A stretch of 64,000 nt of DNA, taken from contig NPFB01000019.1 of the NCBI GenBank assembly GCA_014084085.1, positions 817,655-881,654 on the forward strand, in the 5' to 3' direction. The stretch comes from Hondaea fermentalgiana. Its lineage: Eukaryota > Sar > Bigyra > Thraustochytrida > Thraustochytriidae. Position numbers and translations under genes: made by a program. Of this stretch, positions 38,701-47,652 are shown piece by piece (position 1 is the first letter of the stretch; the number at the start of each line of letters is the position of its first letter). The notes under the pieces are model-generated. The model was not told the origin of the DNA, ran no database searches, and saw only the letters and a program-made list of their open reading frames with translations.

Positions 38701-39836
38701 GGCTCTGACGCCAGGCTCGTGAGGATCTGCATGGCCAGAATTCGTGTTTCCTGGGAGCTACTCAACGCGAGCTCTTGAACCGCGAGAACCCCGCCATTCT
38801 CAACAATGAGTCTACGATCTTTGAGGCGGAAGTAGGTATTGGTGTCTGCTGTGAGGCCGCACAGAATTCGAAGTAAAACAGTTTTGTCTGACAGCGCCAG
38901 GGACGCGGATGGGCTCGAGGAAAAGCGAGTCCACTGCTCCAGGCTGTCCATAAAGGCCACGAGAAGGAATGCGCGGCGTCGTACACGAAATTCGAGAGGC
39001 ATGGTGTGTGCTTTATGTTGCTTGAAGATACGCATACGATGCCAAGACTGAATGACGAGAGCTGCGAGCTGAAATTTTCGCGCGAGGATGCGCGACGCTT
39101 TTTCTGCGCAAGCAAAGCGCGACATCTTCTCGGGCAATACAGACACTACATCGGCAATGAGCTGCGAGATTCGAGTGGTCTCAGAAGTGCGACGAGAAGC
39201 CGTCAAGTCCACAAATAATGCCTTTTCTACCAAGGAAGGCATGAGCAGATCGACATGATCGCGAGCCATCTGGTGTCTGCGAATGAGTTTACGAAGCATC
39301 TTTGTGGCAACGAGACGACGTTTTGCGTGTGGGGACCCGCGGATCTCTGCAATGAGTAAGTCTACGGCGCCTTCGATTTCCCCCTTGCTCCAGGCATCTG
39401 TTTCCCAGTCTTCATCCTCGCTGGAATCTCCATCTTCGATATCTCCGTGGGGATTAGCGTAGTCGGAGGCAATAACAAGGTTCTTTTCGCCTTGTCGCCT
39501 GCCACGGCGACGGCCAGGGCCTTCGCCGCGAAGCTTTAGAGAAACGCGTCCAAGCTGTTGCACAAGTTGGCTGCGCTCTTCGCGCTCCCTCGCACGTGCC
39601 TTTTGCTCATCGTGATGAATATCCTCTGCCGATCGCTTGGCGTCATACGCCCGCCGGACCTCCTTGCGAAGCTTCAAAAGCTCGTTGGCAAAGTAGCGCT
39701 TGAACGCGAGAGCATTTCTGCCCGTTCGCGCGGCGCGCTCTCCGGCGTCGCCGTACCACTCCTCCCAGTCGTACGGCTCTGTGACCAGGGCTCCTGCAGT
39801 GCTCGCGTACTGCACGACGCGCTCCTCGAGCGGCAT
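35736..39836 (-). CDS. Large ARM/HEAT-repeat protein with IQ motif
   Basis: 1366 residues, single frame. The N-terminal ~100 residues are charged and coiled (RYFANELLKLRKEVRRAYDA) followed by a basic run (GRRRGRRQGEK) and an acidic one (EDGDSSEDEDWE). An IQ-type calmodulin/light-chain-binding motif lies at ~256-274 (ALVIQSWHRMRIFKQHK). Most of the remainder is alpha-solenoid: repeated Leu/Ala-rich helix pairs such as GGVLAVQELALSSSQETRIL, DGAVRALGTMVSQFAEDAAP and AGALSRMCSLVELLENRGDA. The C-terminal tail is Pro/Arg-rich and ends in a run of eight Thr from a GTC/GTT trinucleotide tract. Probably a scaffold; specific function unknown. It shares a 510-base divergent promoter with the CSPP-like gene, suggesting possible co-expression. 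Confidence 0.9.
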   Translation of the reverse strand: MPLEERVVQYASTAGALVTEPYDWEEWYGDAGERAARTGRNALAFKRYFANELLKLRKEVRRAYDAKRSAEDIHHDEQKARAREREERSQLVQQLGRVSLKLRGEGPGRRRGRRQGEKNLVIASDYANPHGDIEDGDSSEDEDWETDAWSKGEIEGAVDLLIAEIRGSPHAKRRLVATKMLRKLIRRHQMARDHVDLLMPSLVEKALFVDLTASRRTSETTRISQLIADVVSVLPEKMSRFACAEKASRILARKFQLAALVIQSWHRMRIFKQHKAHTMPLEFRVRRRAFLLVAFMDSLEQWTRFSSSPSASLALSDKTVLLRILCGLTADTNTYFRLKDRRLIVENGGVLAVQELALSSSQETRILAMQILTSLASEPCLRLGLLQSGVHLVLGVLLRSDLVEDRCMALEVADLLASATCFGETHTAWAGAWKRLYNTFSHETHGTTYENECRHEINLRGVSTFRRALRPELRVVDAAALLVDRRRDGGLLRWLREQLQANDGIVRLGATIALFKLASGVCNPQVASVAEPKTLHERHSGYLEKLGLRRAQFVQALVSNLCDTDTAGLQIATLQLIAQLSGFKPTRDSLMEAGLASRIRSNVRGSIGLFALVLLCSQSSRPIQLQDERNLDGSHRPEEVGASSLDFEKVDVLQRPALGIVELDIFASEMDFRRCLESTLVAFASLKPDNAARAAYQRLAHKFNAMGSLFDFLFTPKSDVLLDRIELSAVAAIILGRAGSVCGSEILSQIRLDHQFRRLAEPVHTIVKSESDTDRFPAHAQGLVVVSASSACQALCTVARTPARKDLVEALLRDGAVRALGTMVSQFAEDAAPLHKEVCCKSAELLGSLLPYQGLEKEASADLLSTTTTEAEKDEDEGLDVTDDAQQQRALISRARQNAKKAATQGVFGLGWGDVRSTLPSAELRKLATSVFEACGKELIRALTLACDVDIQASICYALSRLAGTHQGARGLLSIGCLKPIVAMLPGRSEVENGLPNAAHAQRLAMLPPSYFTLCAALARAWTGKLAMISDDVLRHAVDVLCLLSPRQDPRLHGEAALLVARVANVHDPVHGSCNEMVLRGRYNCAAPLLKLASDKSMPNRVRFLALLALAQLAQDELFAVPRLVRAGALSRMCSLVELLENRGDAEADMMLSQALRIIHALVAFMLGTHQGRLLEKGIEATLRRLASRKGATSGSQLAAQPTVREMARAVLDSLSLSLAFGPEVARQITVAPGLEKEEPLTREVLDEEVLRNDLTNHVKNPFGTQLDLGVTYSALDGRLQRKVPGEPSPRGKSPRKSRVPRPPEHREQDNDFGVNLTSLLSEAVPSASRFRQPGRRSDLRATRPPRKPAQATITTTTTTTTMTEK

Positions 39837-40346
39837 CTCCTCCGCCGTGTCACGGCTATGCTCGCGGCACTCCGCAGGGCTCTTCCTCCCGCCAGACCGC
39901 CGCAGCCAGCCAGCTCGAGCGCGTCCATCGCCCGGCTCTGCGCTTGCTCAGCTGCAGCAGCGCTCTCAACTCGTTCGTAAAGGTGACAAGGGATGAAAGA
40001 CACGAGAAAAGAAATGAAAAGAAAAGAAAAGAAAGAAAGAAACCAAGTCCGAAAAAACCGAGCCAGGAGACCGTTTCAGAACAGGCAGGCAGCCAGCCAC
40101 AGCACTGCACTGCACTGCCACTCACGAACTCCTCAGAGCTCTCTCCTTCCCTGCTCTACTTTGCGCTGCACAGGAGGGAATCAGCCTGCGCACACGGGGC
40201 AGGGCGAGGGAGCGAGTGAGCGAGCGAGAGAGTGAGCAGTATTGATTGGGACGCGCGCTGCGTCGAGCTCGGAAACACGACCGCTCGCGCGCATATGTGT
40301 CTCTGGGAGCGAGACTGTACAAGAGAGCAACGCCGGCCCACGAGCG
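39837..40346. promoter_or_regulatory. Divergent promoter between ARM protein and coiled-coil protein
   Basis: 510 bases between two head-to-head starts. It contains an AAAAG-rich purine tract (~40005-40045), a CACTG pentamer run (~40100-40120) and GAGCGAGTGAGCGAG repeats (~40205-40235). Confidence 0.5.
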
Positions 40347-43300
40347 ATGGAACCCTTGCAAAAGGACCAGCTCTTCGCGCCCAAGGCCCCTAACGCTTCT
40401 CTTTGGGCCAAACTCGGCGGCGAAGGTAGCGGCGCACTTGGCGGCGCAGGAGCGTCGGGCGATAGCTCTCGATCTGGGCTCTCGCGGGAAGAGCGCCTAC
40501 GCAGACGTGAAGAGGAGCGACGACGCAGAAGGAACTCCAAACCCGCACAACTTGAAGCCCCTTCCCAAGAACTTGCGGCTTTAGAGAAGCAAAGAAGGCC
40601 CGCAGACGAGGGCGCGGGAACAGCTCAACTTTTTGCAACTGGAAATGCAAAGCTTGCAGACCTCTTTCACGACGTCGAAAATGGAGGCAGCGGGGTACAC
40701 AAGCCTCCTTCGATGCATAGCGCCGAAGAGGAAAGGGCAGAGGAGCGCCGTCGCCAAGCGTACGAAGCCAAGCGCTTGCGATTTCAAGAAAAAACTCGAG
40801 ATTCGATCCGCGCATCAAGTCAGGACGCCCGCAAAAGCTCAAATGGTGACACAATATCCAAATTACAAACCAATCATCAATCACGAGCGCAAGAGAAACA
40901 TTCAGACTCATCCTCCGTGCCAGAAGTATCGAACAACTTGGGTCAAATGAAGGACATGCGTTTCGGAGAGCGAGAATTCCATCCAAACTCCCACAATGAA
41001 TTTGCACCGAACGAAAGCCAGCAAGCTCATCACCATTACATCCAAAATATGATTCAAGAAGACCCTCATGTACAGTCTGCAAGCAAGTCATCTTCGCAAT
41101 TTGAGCACTTTTCGAAAAGCTCAAACAGTTCGTCCAATATGTTTGTTGGTAGCGAAGAGCAAAAACGCTTTGCGATCGATACGTCAGCGCGGCATGCGCA
41201 TGATACAGTAAACCAACACATACGTAATGGGGAGCGCGTAGAGTACCACAGTCATGATATGCACACACAACCTGAAAATAGCAACCTGTCGAGCCTTGAG
41301 CAAGAAAAGAAAGAGGCGCTTGACGCGCGCTCTCGGTACGCCCGCGAGCTAGAGAATCAAATGCACGAAAAGAGGCTACGCGAGGAGGAAGACCGGGTCT
41401 TACGAAATCAGCAAACGCAGTCTACTTCAAGCGATTATGAACGTAATACCCAAGCTGCCTTGGATGCCCGCGCACGGTACGCGCACGAACTCGAGCAGCA
41501 GATCCATGACAAGAAGCGACATGAGGAGCAAGATCGCATTATGCGTTCTCAACCTTCAAATACTGCACCGCTCAGCCATGCGGAAGATGCCCAAGCCGCC
41601 CTGAATGCACGTGCTCAATATGCTCATGAGCTCGAACAGCAAATTCACGACAAGAAGCGGCGCGAAGAGGAAGAGCGTCTTCTTCGAGATCAGCCTCGAG
41701 GAATTCAAAGCGTAGAGCACGCGCGTGAAAATCAGCGTGCACTCGATGCACGTGTTCAATATGCTCATGAGCTCGAACAGCAAATTCACGACAAGAAGCG
41801 GCGAGAAGAGGAAGAGCGTCTGCTTCGAGACCAGCCTCGAGGCTTTCAAACGGCAGCGCACGCACAGCAGAATCAGAGTGCACTCGATGCACGTACCCAA
41901 TATGCTCACGATCTCGAGCAACAAATTCGAGACAAGAAGCGACGCGAAGAGGAAGATCGCATTCTCCGAAGCCAGCCTCAGGGCTTGACATCTGATGCCC
42001 ATGACCAGCATGCCCAAGCTGCTCTCAACGGACGTGCACGATATGCTCATGAGCTAGAGCAGCAGATTCGCGAGAAAAAGCTCCGTGATGAGCAAGAACG
42101 CCTCCTCGCTCGAGGCATAGGACACGACGCGTCGCGAGAGCCGTCTCACCCTCAACATAATGAAGCTGAAAGTGCCAAGCAGCAATACGCAAGAGATCTA
42201 GAAAAGCAAATTCGTGACAAAAAGATCCGAGAGCAACAACAACGTCTTGAAACCCGTGTCGAAGAAGATTATTGCGCGCCAAGCCCAGTTGCAGCTTCTC
42301 ATGCTCATCGAGGAATCCACCAAGCGCTGGACTGGGGTCCAGATTCGGAAAGCGCGGCTGCACAGAAAAAGTCAGAGTATGCGCGGTACCTTGAACAGCA
42401 GATGGCGGAAAAAAAGCAGCGAGAAAACGCGGAACGCGTCGCGCGTAGAGGCTTGGACACTTCACGATCCATAGGATATGGAAATGGGGCTCTACCTGCA
42501 CCTCAAGGATTCCCTCACATTGTTCCGACATTTCCGTCTCCCACGCAACAGCAGGTACCTCCGTATCAGCAAACAGTCCCTTTTGATCCACGCCATCATC
42601 AGCAGCAGCCCTGGACTAACGCACCCTTTTCTGCTGCGTTGCAGCAACCGCAGCCGCCGCTCCAGAATTCGGCTCTGTCGGGTCCACAACAGTTTTCTGG
42701 CGGACCATTGGTTCAACATCAAATGTACCCTGTTCAGTATCCACCAGGAGGAGCGCTACCTGGATCCGGTCAGCTGCAGGCACCCCATTGTCAGCAGCCG
42801 CATCCAGCAGGCGTCCCAGCGCTCCACGAAGGCTCGCAAATGGGTAATTTGGGAGGCGTTTATTATTCTGGCCCCAACGGTGCCAATTCTGGCATGCCCG
42901 GTATGCATGCGCTCGAGAGCGCAAGAAGTCAAGGGCCAGGATCGCCGTCTCGTGCCAGCGTGCCCCGGTTCACGAAGCTCATGCTTGATCCGTCTGATCC
43001 TGCGGTTCAAGCCGAGCTTGCAGAAAAGCGCATGAAGCAAATGGCGCAGCGAAACGAGTTACTTTCGCAAATGCAAATGGATCAGGCTCGCAAGGAGCGC
43101 GAAAAGAAGGAGCGCGAGCGGCAAGAACGCGAGGATGAAGAGCGTCTTGCGCGGGAGCAACGCGAAATTCAAGAATCGTTAGAGCGCGAGAAAGAAGCCC
43201 AAAAACGCAAAATCGAGCACCAAGAACAGCTTGAAAAACAAATTGCAGAGAAAAAACGTCAACGAGAAGAAGAGGAAGAGCAGAGGAAGCGACAAGAAGA

Positions 43301-44717
43301 GGAGGAAGAGGAGCGTATTGTTAGGGAAAGGCGTGAACTCGAACTAAAGTTCAAGGATCCACGAAGACCTTCGATTGGCGCAATCGGCGCTGCGACGCCC
43401 GGAGGGCATCTGCAGCAAGGAAGCTCGTCAAGTCCTCGCTCTGCACATGCACCCATGGAGGCAGGCAAGGCAGGCTTATTCGACCCTGCCTCACCAGAAA
43501 TGCCGCCGCAAGGTCTTCCAGGGACCGCGCAGCTCTTCGAGCCCTCCGTCTCGCCGCGTGAAAACTTCATTCCTCCTGATGAACGACCAATCTCGAAGCG
43601 TAGCTCTTCCTTACAAGTGAGGCAATCAACAGGAAGACTGCCAAATTCGGTAGCAGCCGTTGATGCAAACGTTGCTGGTAGGAACTCTGGCGGAGCCGGA
43701 GCCGAACGAGGGACGCTCTCCAACGTCCATGACGACACGCTTGACACACTTCTCAGGGAAACTGCAGCAACACGAAGCGAGCAAGCGCGGACGCGGGAAG
43801 CTCTAGAGTACATGCGCGAACAACTTGAAGACCTTCGACACGAGAGTTCGAGCCAAGAGGATATCTTTCGCCGAAATGTTCTGGGCTATGTGCCTGCACC
43901 GCAACCCACAGGTACGCGAAGGCGTCGGAGCAACTTGCGTGATGCCGGGAAACGCCAAATGCAGCCTCTGGGAAAATTGTCATCGCCAAAAGATAGAGAA
44001 CCATGGGATGATTTGGGTTCGCCAGCTCTACAACTCGTCAAGTCGCTTTTCCCGAGCGCGAGTAGCAGCAATGACACCTTGAGAGGCGCGAGAAGCCCGC
44101 TTGGACAGACACTGGAAAGTGAGTCTAAATTTATTTTTCCTGATGGGAAAGCTTTTGGCGTGAGTAGGGATGCGTCCCGGCGAGCACCCCGGACCTCGCC
44201 GCGCAAGCATCGCGTGAGCGCGTGGACAGGAACAGGGACAGGAACAGAGGCACTCGGAACAGTGACTGATGAAAATATGGGAATAGCTGTCAATCAAAAG
44301 ATTGCTTCATCGCCCCCCCCTCCAGCAAGATTGCAACCTTCCGCACCAGCGTCATCGCCACCCCAAAAATGTCAGCTTGCGCGGGAAGCTACGTTGAGGG
44401 TATCTCCGGCTCACGATCACTGCCAAGCGGATGAGCCAGGAACAAAAAGTCACAATGCGCCGCGACAAGAACAGGGGCCTGCTGATTTCGACATTTATCG
44501 TATTCACGAGCAGAATCGCGAGCGCCTTGCTCGCTTGGAGAGCATGGGAGATTGCTCAAAACTTCACGGCGACCAGCTGGACGCTTTTCTGGAAGACTTT
44601 CTTGAAGGCAAACGATCAGGACACTATCACAAACGTCCTCTCGTTCCTGTTCCATCCGAGCGCAGGCTCGACTGTGAGACTCGCTGGCTGCCGACTTCTC
44701 CGCCTTCGGCTCCTTAA
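40347..44717 (+). CDS. Coiled-coil protein with 47-residue repeats (CSPP1/CCDC66-like)
   Basis: 1456 residues from the ATG in cgagcgATGG. The first 60 residues hold LFAPKAPNASLWAKLGG and an Arg/Glu helix (REERLRRREEERRRRR). Residues 324-~605 contain six tandem 47-residue repeats (starts 324, 371, 418, 465, 512, 559) of the form ALDARxxYAHELEQQIHDKK plus RREEEERLLR and a variable spacer. Two diverged copies follow. The core 'YA.ELE.QI.EKK.RE' is the motif type of ciliary/centrosomal microtubule-associated proteins such as CSPP1 and CCDC66, so a flagellar or spindle-pole role in zoospores is plausible (inference). A Gln/Pro-rich linker (~735-865), a second long charged coiled coil (~890-1010), Ser/Pro regions and a conserved-looking C-terminal segment (IYRIHEQNRERLARLESMGD) complete it. 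Confidence 0.9.
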   Translation: MEPLQKDQLFAPKAPNASLWAKLGGEGSGALGGAGASGDSSRSGLSREERLRRREEERRRRRNSKPAQLEAPSQELAALEKQRRPADEGAGTAQLFATGNAKLADLFHDVENGGSGVHKPPSMHSAEEERAEERRRQAYEAKRLRFQEKTRDSIRASSQDARKSSNGDTISKLQTNHQSRAQEKHSDSSSVPEVSNNLGQMKDMRFGEREFHPNSHNEFAPNESQQAHHHYIQNMIQEDPHVQSASKSSSQFEHFSKSSNSSSNMFVGSEEQKRFAIDTSARHAHDTVNQHIRNGERVEYHSHDMHTQPENSNLSSLEQEKKEALDARSRYARELENQMHEKRLREEEDRVLRNQQTQSTSSDYERNTQAALDARARYAHELEQQIHDKKRHEEQDRIMRSQPSNTAPLSHAEDAQAALNARAQYAHELEQQIHDKKRREEEERLLRDQPRGIQSVEHARENQRALDARVQYAHELEQQIHDKKRREEEERLLRDQPRGFQTAAHAQQNQSALDARTQYAHDLEQQIRDKKRREEEDRILRSQPQGLTSDAHDQHAQAALNGRARYAHELEQQIREKKLRDEQERLLARGIGHDASREPSHPQHNEAESAKQQYARDLEKQIRDKKIREQQQRLETRVEEDYCAPSPVAASHAHRGIHQALDWGPDSESAAAQKKSEYARYLEQQMAEKKQRENAERVARRGLDTSRSIGYGNGALPAPQGFPHIVPTFPSPTQQQVPPYQQTVPFDPRHHQQQPWTNAPFSAALQQPQPPLQNSALSGPQQFSGGPLVQHQMYPVQYPPGGALPGSGQLQAPHCQQPHPAGVPALHEGSQMGNLGGVYYSGPNGANSGMPGMHALESARSQGPGSPSRASVPRFTKLMLDPSDPAVQAELAEKRMKQMAQRNELLSQMQMDQARKEREKKERERQEREDEERLAREQREIQESLEREKEAQKRKIEHQEQLEKQIAEKKRQREEEEEQRKRQEEEEEERIVRERRELELKFKDPRRPSIGAIGAATPGGHLQQGSSSSPRSAHAPMEAGKAGLFDPASPEMPPQGLPGTAQLFEPSVSPRENFIPPDERPISKRSSSLQVRQSTGRLPNSVAAVDANVAGRNSGGAGAERGTLSNVHDDTLDTLLRETAATRSEQARTREALEYMREQLEDLRHESSSQEDIFRRNVLGYVPAPQPTGTRRRRSNLRDAGKRQMQPLGKLSSPKDREPWDDLGSPALQLVKSLFPSASSSNDTLRGARSPLGQTLESESKFIFPDGKAFGVSRDASRRAPRTSPRKHRVSAWTGTGTGTEALGTVTDENMGIAVNQKIASSPPPPARLQPSAPASSPPQKCQLAREATLRVSPAHDHCQADEPGTKSHNAPRQEQGPADFDIYRIHEQNRERLARLESMGDCSKLHGDQLDAFLEDFLEGKRSGHYHKRPLVPVPSERRLDCETRWLPTSPPSAP

Positions 44718-45546
44718 GCATGCGGGCAAAGAAAGACGAAGGCCTCGCGTAAAGTTCTGAAAAAGGCAAATGGATGTTTGTTTGAAGGATAGCATAAAAG
44801 GATAGCATAAACCTCTAGGCCCGGAAAGGCTAAGAAAGTCTAGCAAAGTTGAACTCAATTGTATGAAAAGGTCTTTTTTTAACCACAAAAGTAAAGTGCT
44901 CAACATGGCGAAAGAACGACCGACCAAGCCGGAGGAAGGGACATCGTGCTCGTCCGCACCTTTTCTCTTTCAAGAACAGAGGGCCTCCTACTGAACGCAA
45001 GCATATGTGCCTCCCATGACCATACCTTGGCCTAGTTCCACTTGACATCGAACGATGTCCCTCGGCCCCCTCGCTCTGTCACACCCGGTCCATCTGCCAA
45101 TAGCGACCTATCGCAGCGGCACATAGGCCGGGGACCGAGAGCGAGTGGCCCTCGGGCCTGGCAGCGCGCGGCGCAAGTGCACAATGGCTCCGGCGCAAGT
45201 GGCCCATCGGCGCGCGGCAAGTGCAGGGCGGCCGCGCGGCAAGTGCAGAATGGCGCAGCCGCTCGAGGCGGGCAGGCCTCAGAACGAACGCGGCGCCAAT
45301 CCCGACTCGACTCGACGCGACGCGACGCGACGCGACGCGACGCGACCCGGCTCGACGCGGAGTCGCGCGAGGACGCGGCGGCGCGGCGTGCGCGCGAGCG
45401 GCGCGGAAGGGCCGGCCGGGCTGGCCGGCGCGAGGGTCGTCGCTTGAATCTGGCCATCGGGCTGCGCGAGGGCGCGAACGAACGACCGGTTTGCGTGGCT
45501 CCAGCAGGCGGCGGCGAGCGAGCGCGCGAGGCGCGGCGGCGGCACG
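44718..45546. other. Intergenic before the ZC3H15-like gene
   Basis: About 830 bases. The left half is AT-richer 3' UTR-type sequence. The right half is very GC-rich with a (CGACG)n run at ~45310-45350. Long frames on both strands over 45040-46965 are shadows of the downstream gene and of this GC-rich leader. Confidence 0.6.
45310..45350. repeat. (CGACG)n pentanucleotide repeat
   Basis: About seven tandem GCGAC-type pentamers ~200 bases upstream of the ZC3H15-like start. Confidence 0.85.
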
Positions 45547-46833
45547 ATGGCGAAGGCCAAGGCGAAGGGCGCCGGCAAGGGGGCGGAGAAGAAGCGCGAG
45601 AAAATCGTGGAGGACAAGCTGTTTGGCATGAAGAACGCCAAGGGCCGCAAGGCGCGCGCCATGGCCAAGCAGGTGCAGGCGTCCGTGCACGGGTCCCGCG
45701 GCGGCGAGGCCATGGCGGCCAAGAAGGCCGCGGAGAACAAGCGCGCCAAGGAGGCGCAAAAGGCCGCCGAGAAGGAGATGCTGGACCTCCTCGGCGACGC
45801 GTACGCGCTCTCGGGCAAGAAGAAGCCCAAGAGCAAGGAGCAAAAGAAGGTCAAGAAGAAGCTCGAGGAGGAGAACAAAGCCAAAGCCGAGGAAGACGCC
45901 GCCCGCCAAAAGGAGGAAGACGAAAAGGACTTTGGCATTCCCATCTGCCCCCTGCGCGAGGTGTACGGCCTGGGTCAAAAGGCGATTGTCGAGCGTCTTT
46001 GCGTGGAAATGACTCACAAGGACAACCTCGTCTCCAAAGCGCACGACGGCTCTCCGTGCCTCAACGTCAAGGTTGCGGACGGCACGACCCGCAATCCGAT
46101 GACCATGGTCCTGATTGGCGAGACTCCTCAATCCTTCAACTACAAAAATGGAATGATTCTCGACGTGAGGAACATCTCGGCCATGGTCCGTGGCCAGCGC
46201 GTGCTCCTCGAGGTACCCAAGGGTGCGCAGGGCCTCTCGCAGCCGGCCGACGACGTCGAGGCTTCTGTCACGGAGGCGAGCGAACGCCTCACAAAGTTCA
46301 TTAAGGAGAAGATTGTCGAGGAAGAGGAGATCCGCGAGCGTGGAGGCATTCCAATTGAGGAGCGCATCGAGGAAGAGCGTGCAAACTTGACAGGCACTTT
46401 GACGCCGGTCACCAAGGAGCGCTTCTTTGAGTGGAAGGAGAAGAAACGCAAGGAGAAAGAGGAGCAAGAGCGCAAGGCCGCTGAGGCGTCCAAGAAGGGA
46501 GGCAAGGCCGGCGCAGTGCTCAGTGGAAGGGCCCTGTTCCAGTTCGATCAGTCTGTCTTCAAGGACGACGACGACGATGACTTTGGTGACACGGGCGGCA
46601 CCGCGCAAGCTACACAAGAAGCGAGTGTCCAAGATGGCGACGCCACAGACGACAACGACTCCGACAACGAGGGCGCGACGGGAGCGAGTGCTAAACCGCC
46701 AGCGGCTCCCCCTGCTGACGGCGATTCGAGCGCTATTCAGGAAACACTTTATTTGGAGGGCGATGACGATCTTGACGACCTCGACGACCTTGACGATGAC
46801 GACGACGACGACGACGACGACGATGAAGAGTGA
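45547..46833 (+). CDS. ZC3H15/Tma46-like protein (DRG-binding type) lacking CCCH fingers, with OB-fold-like middle
   Basis: 428 residues, ATG in ggcacgATGG. ZC3H15/Tma46 proteins bind and stabilise the translational GTPase DRG1/Rbg1. The N-terminus matches them: KKREKIVEDKLFGMKNAKG (family 'EKIIEDKTFGLKNKKG'). The C-terminal part also matches: PIEERIEEERANL, then ERFFEWKEKKRKEKEEQER and LSGRALFQFDQSVFKDDDDD (family 'SGRE.F.F.PEL..DDDE'). Between them, where the family has two CCCH zinc fingers, no Cys-His finger exists. Instead residues ~129-226 read as a small beta barrel: FGIPICPL, KAIVERLCVEMT, LNVKVADGTTRNPMTMVLIG, NGMILDVRNISAMVRGQRVL, resembling an OB fold. The tail is poly-Asp from GAC repeats. 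It likely still binds a DRG GTPase and ribosomes (inference). Confidence 0.88.
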   Translation: MAKAKAKGAGKGAEKKREKIVEDKLFGMKNAKGRKARAMAKQVQASVHGSRGGEAMAAKKAAENKRAKEAQKAAEKEMLDLLGDAYALSGKKKPKSKEQKKVKKKLEEENKAKAEEDAARQKEEDEKDFGIPICPLREVYGLGQKAIVERLCVEMTHKDNLVSKAHDGSPCLNVKVADGTTRNPMTMVLIGETPQSFNYKNGMILDVRNISAMVRGQRVLLEVPKGAQGLSQPADDVEASVTEASERLTKFIKEKIVEEEEIRERGGIPIEERIEEERANLTGTLTPVTKERFFEWKEKKRKEKEEQERKAAEASKKGGKAGAVLSGRALFQFDQSVFKDDDDDDFGDTGGTAQATQEASVQDGDATDDNDSDNEGATGASAKPPAAPPADGDSSAIQETLYLEGDDDLDDLDDLDDDDDDDDDDDEE

Positions 46834-47652
46834 GCACCACCCATTTTCATTTGACAAGATGGCGCTGCTCCTTTCTTCGCTGATCGCAATGCAATGCGAT
46901 CCGAGGGTCGGCCAATCAAACGGAAAGGTTATTTTCAACAACAACAAAAAATTAGGGGTGTGCATTTATCTGTACGCGTTTTCCCGATGATTTAAAAAGC
47001 CTCGCGACCTAGACAGCTCTTGTCGCTGACACTCACTGACATCGATGGTCAAATTCACGAACGCAGGCAAGCACATCACATAAAAAATCACACCTAAAAA
47101 AGAAAAAAGAAAGAATGATTACGAAGAGTATAACTTGGCGTCTCTCTTGCTTCTCTCGCCTAACCAGATGCGATCACTTTGGGGCCAAGGGAAGGGGGGA
47201 AATCCTTCTCTTACCCCGCCTCCTCATCATCACGAGACACCGAGAACATCTATATCTTTTTCTTTGAAGCCTAGAGCGATTACATTCTTCTGGAGACTTG
47301 AAATAGCATGTTTGACGTAAGTTGACATAATATGATGTAGTATGGCATGACGTGACTTGACTTGACGTGACGGATGGATAGACAGATAGATGATAGGTTT
47401 GTTGAGTCGTGGACTCATCTCAATTCTGAAATGTTGCCGGGGCAAGGTGAAAAAAAAAAAAGAAGAAAAGAGAAAGCGTGGTCTCTTCTTCAGAGTCGAA
47501 CAGAAAGTCGACACGCAAGCTGGGATGACCTGCGCGCCATGCTTGAGAGTCTAATGATACTTACTCAAGGAACGCGCAGTCAGCCCAAGCCTAGGCCTAA
47601 CGTTAACCTCATTGTTTGCCTTTGGGGGTCCCGACCCCAAGAACGAATTTCT
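46834..47652. other. Convergent spacer between ZC3H15-like and NDUFAF5 genes
   Basis: About 820 bases, AT-richer than the genes, with A-runs (47449-47465) and TGACGTGACTTGACTTGACG-type pentamer echoes at 47340-47370. No coding frame or RNA gene supported. Confidence 0.55.

Noticed and set aside
45042..46965. Long frames on both strands (420 and 628 codons) over the ZC3H15-like gene
   Set aside because: They overlap the family-matching frame at 45547-46833, are Arg/Gly- or Leu/Val-rich shadow translations of GC-rich DNA, and show no domain.
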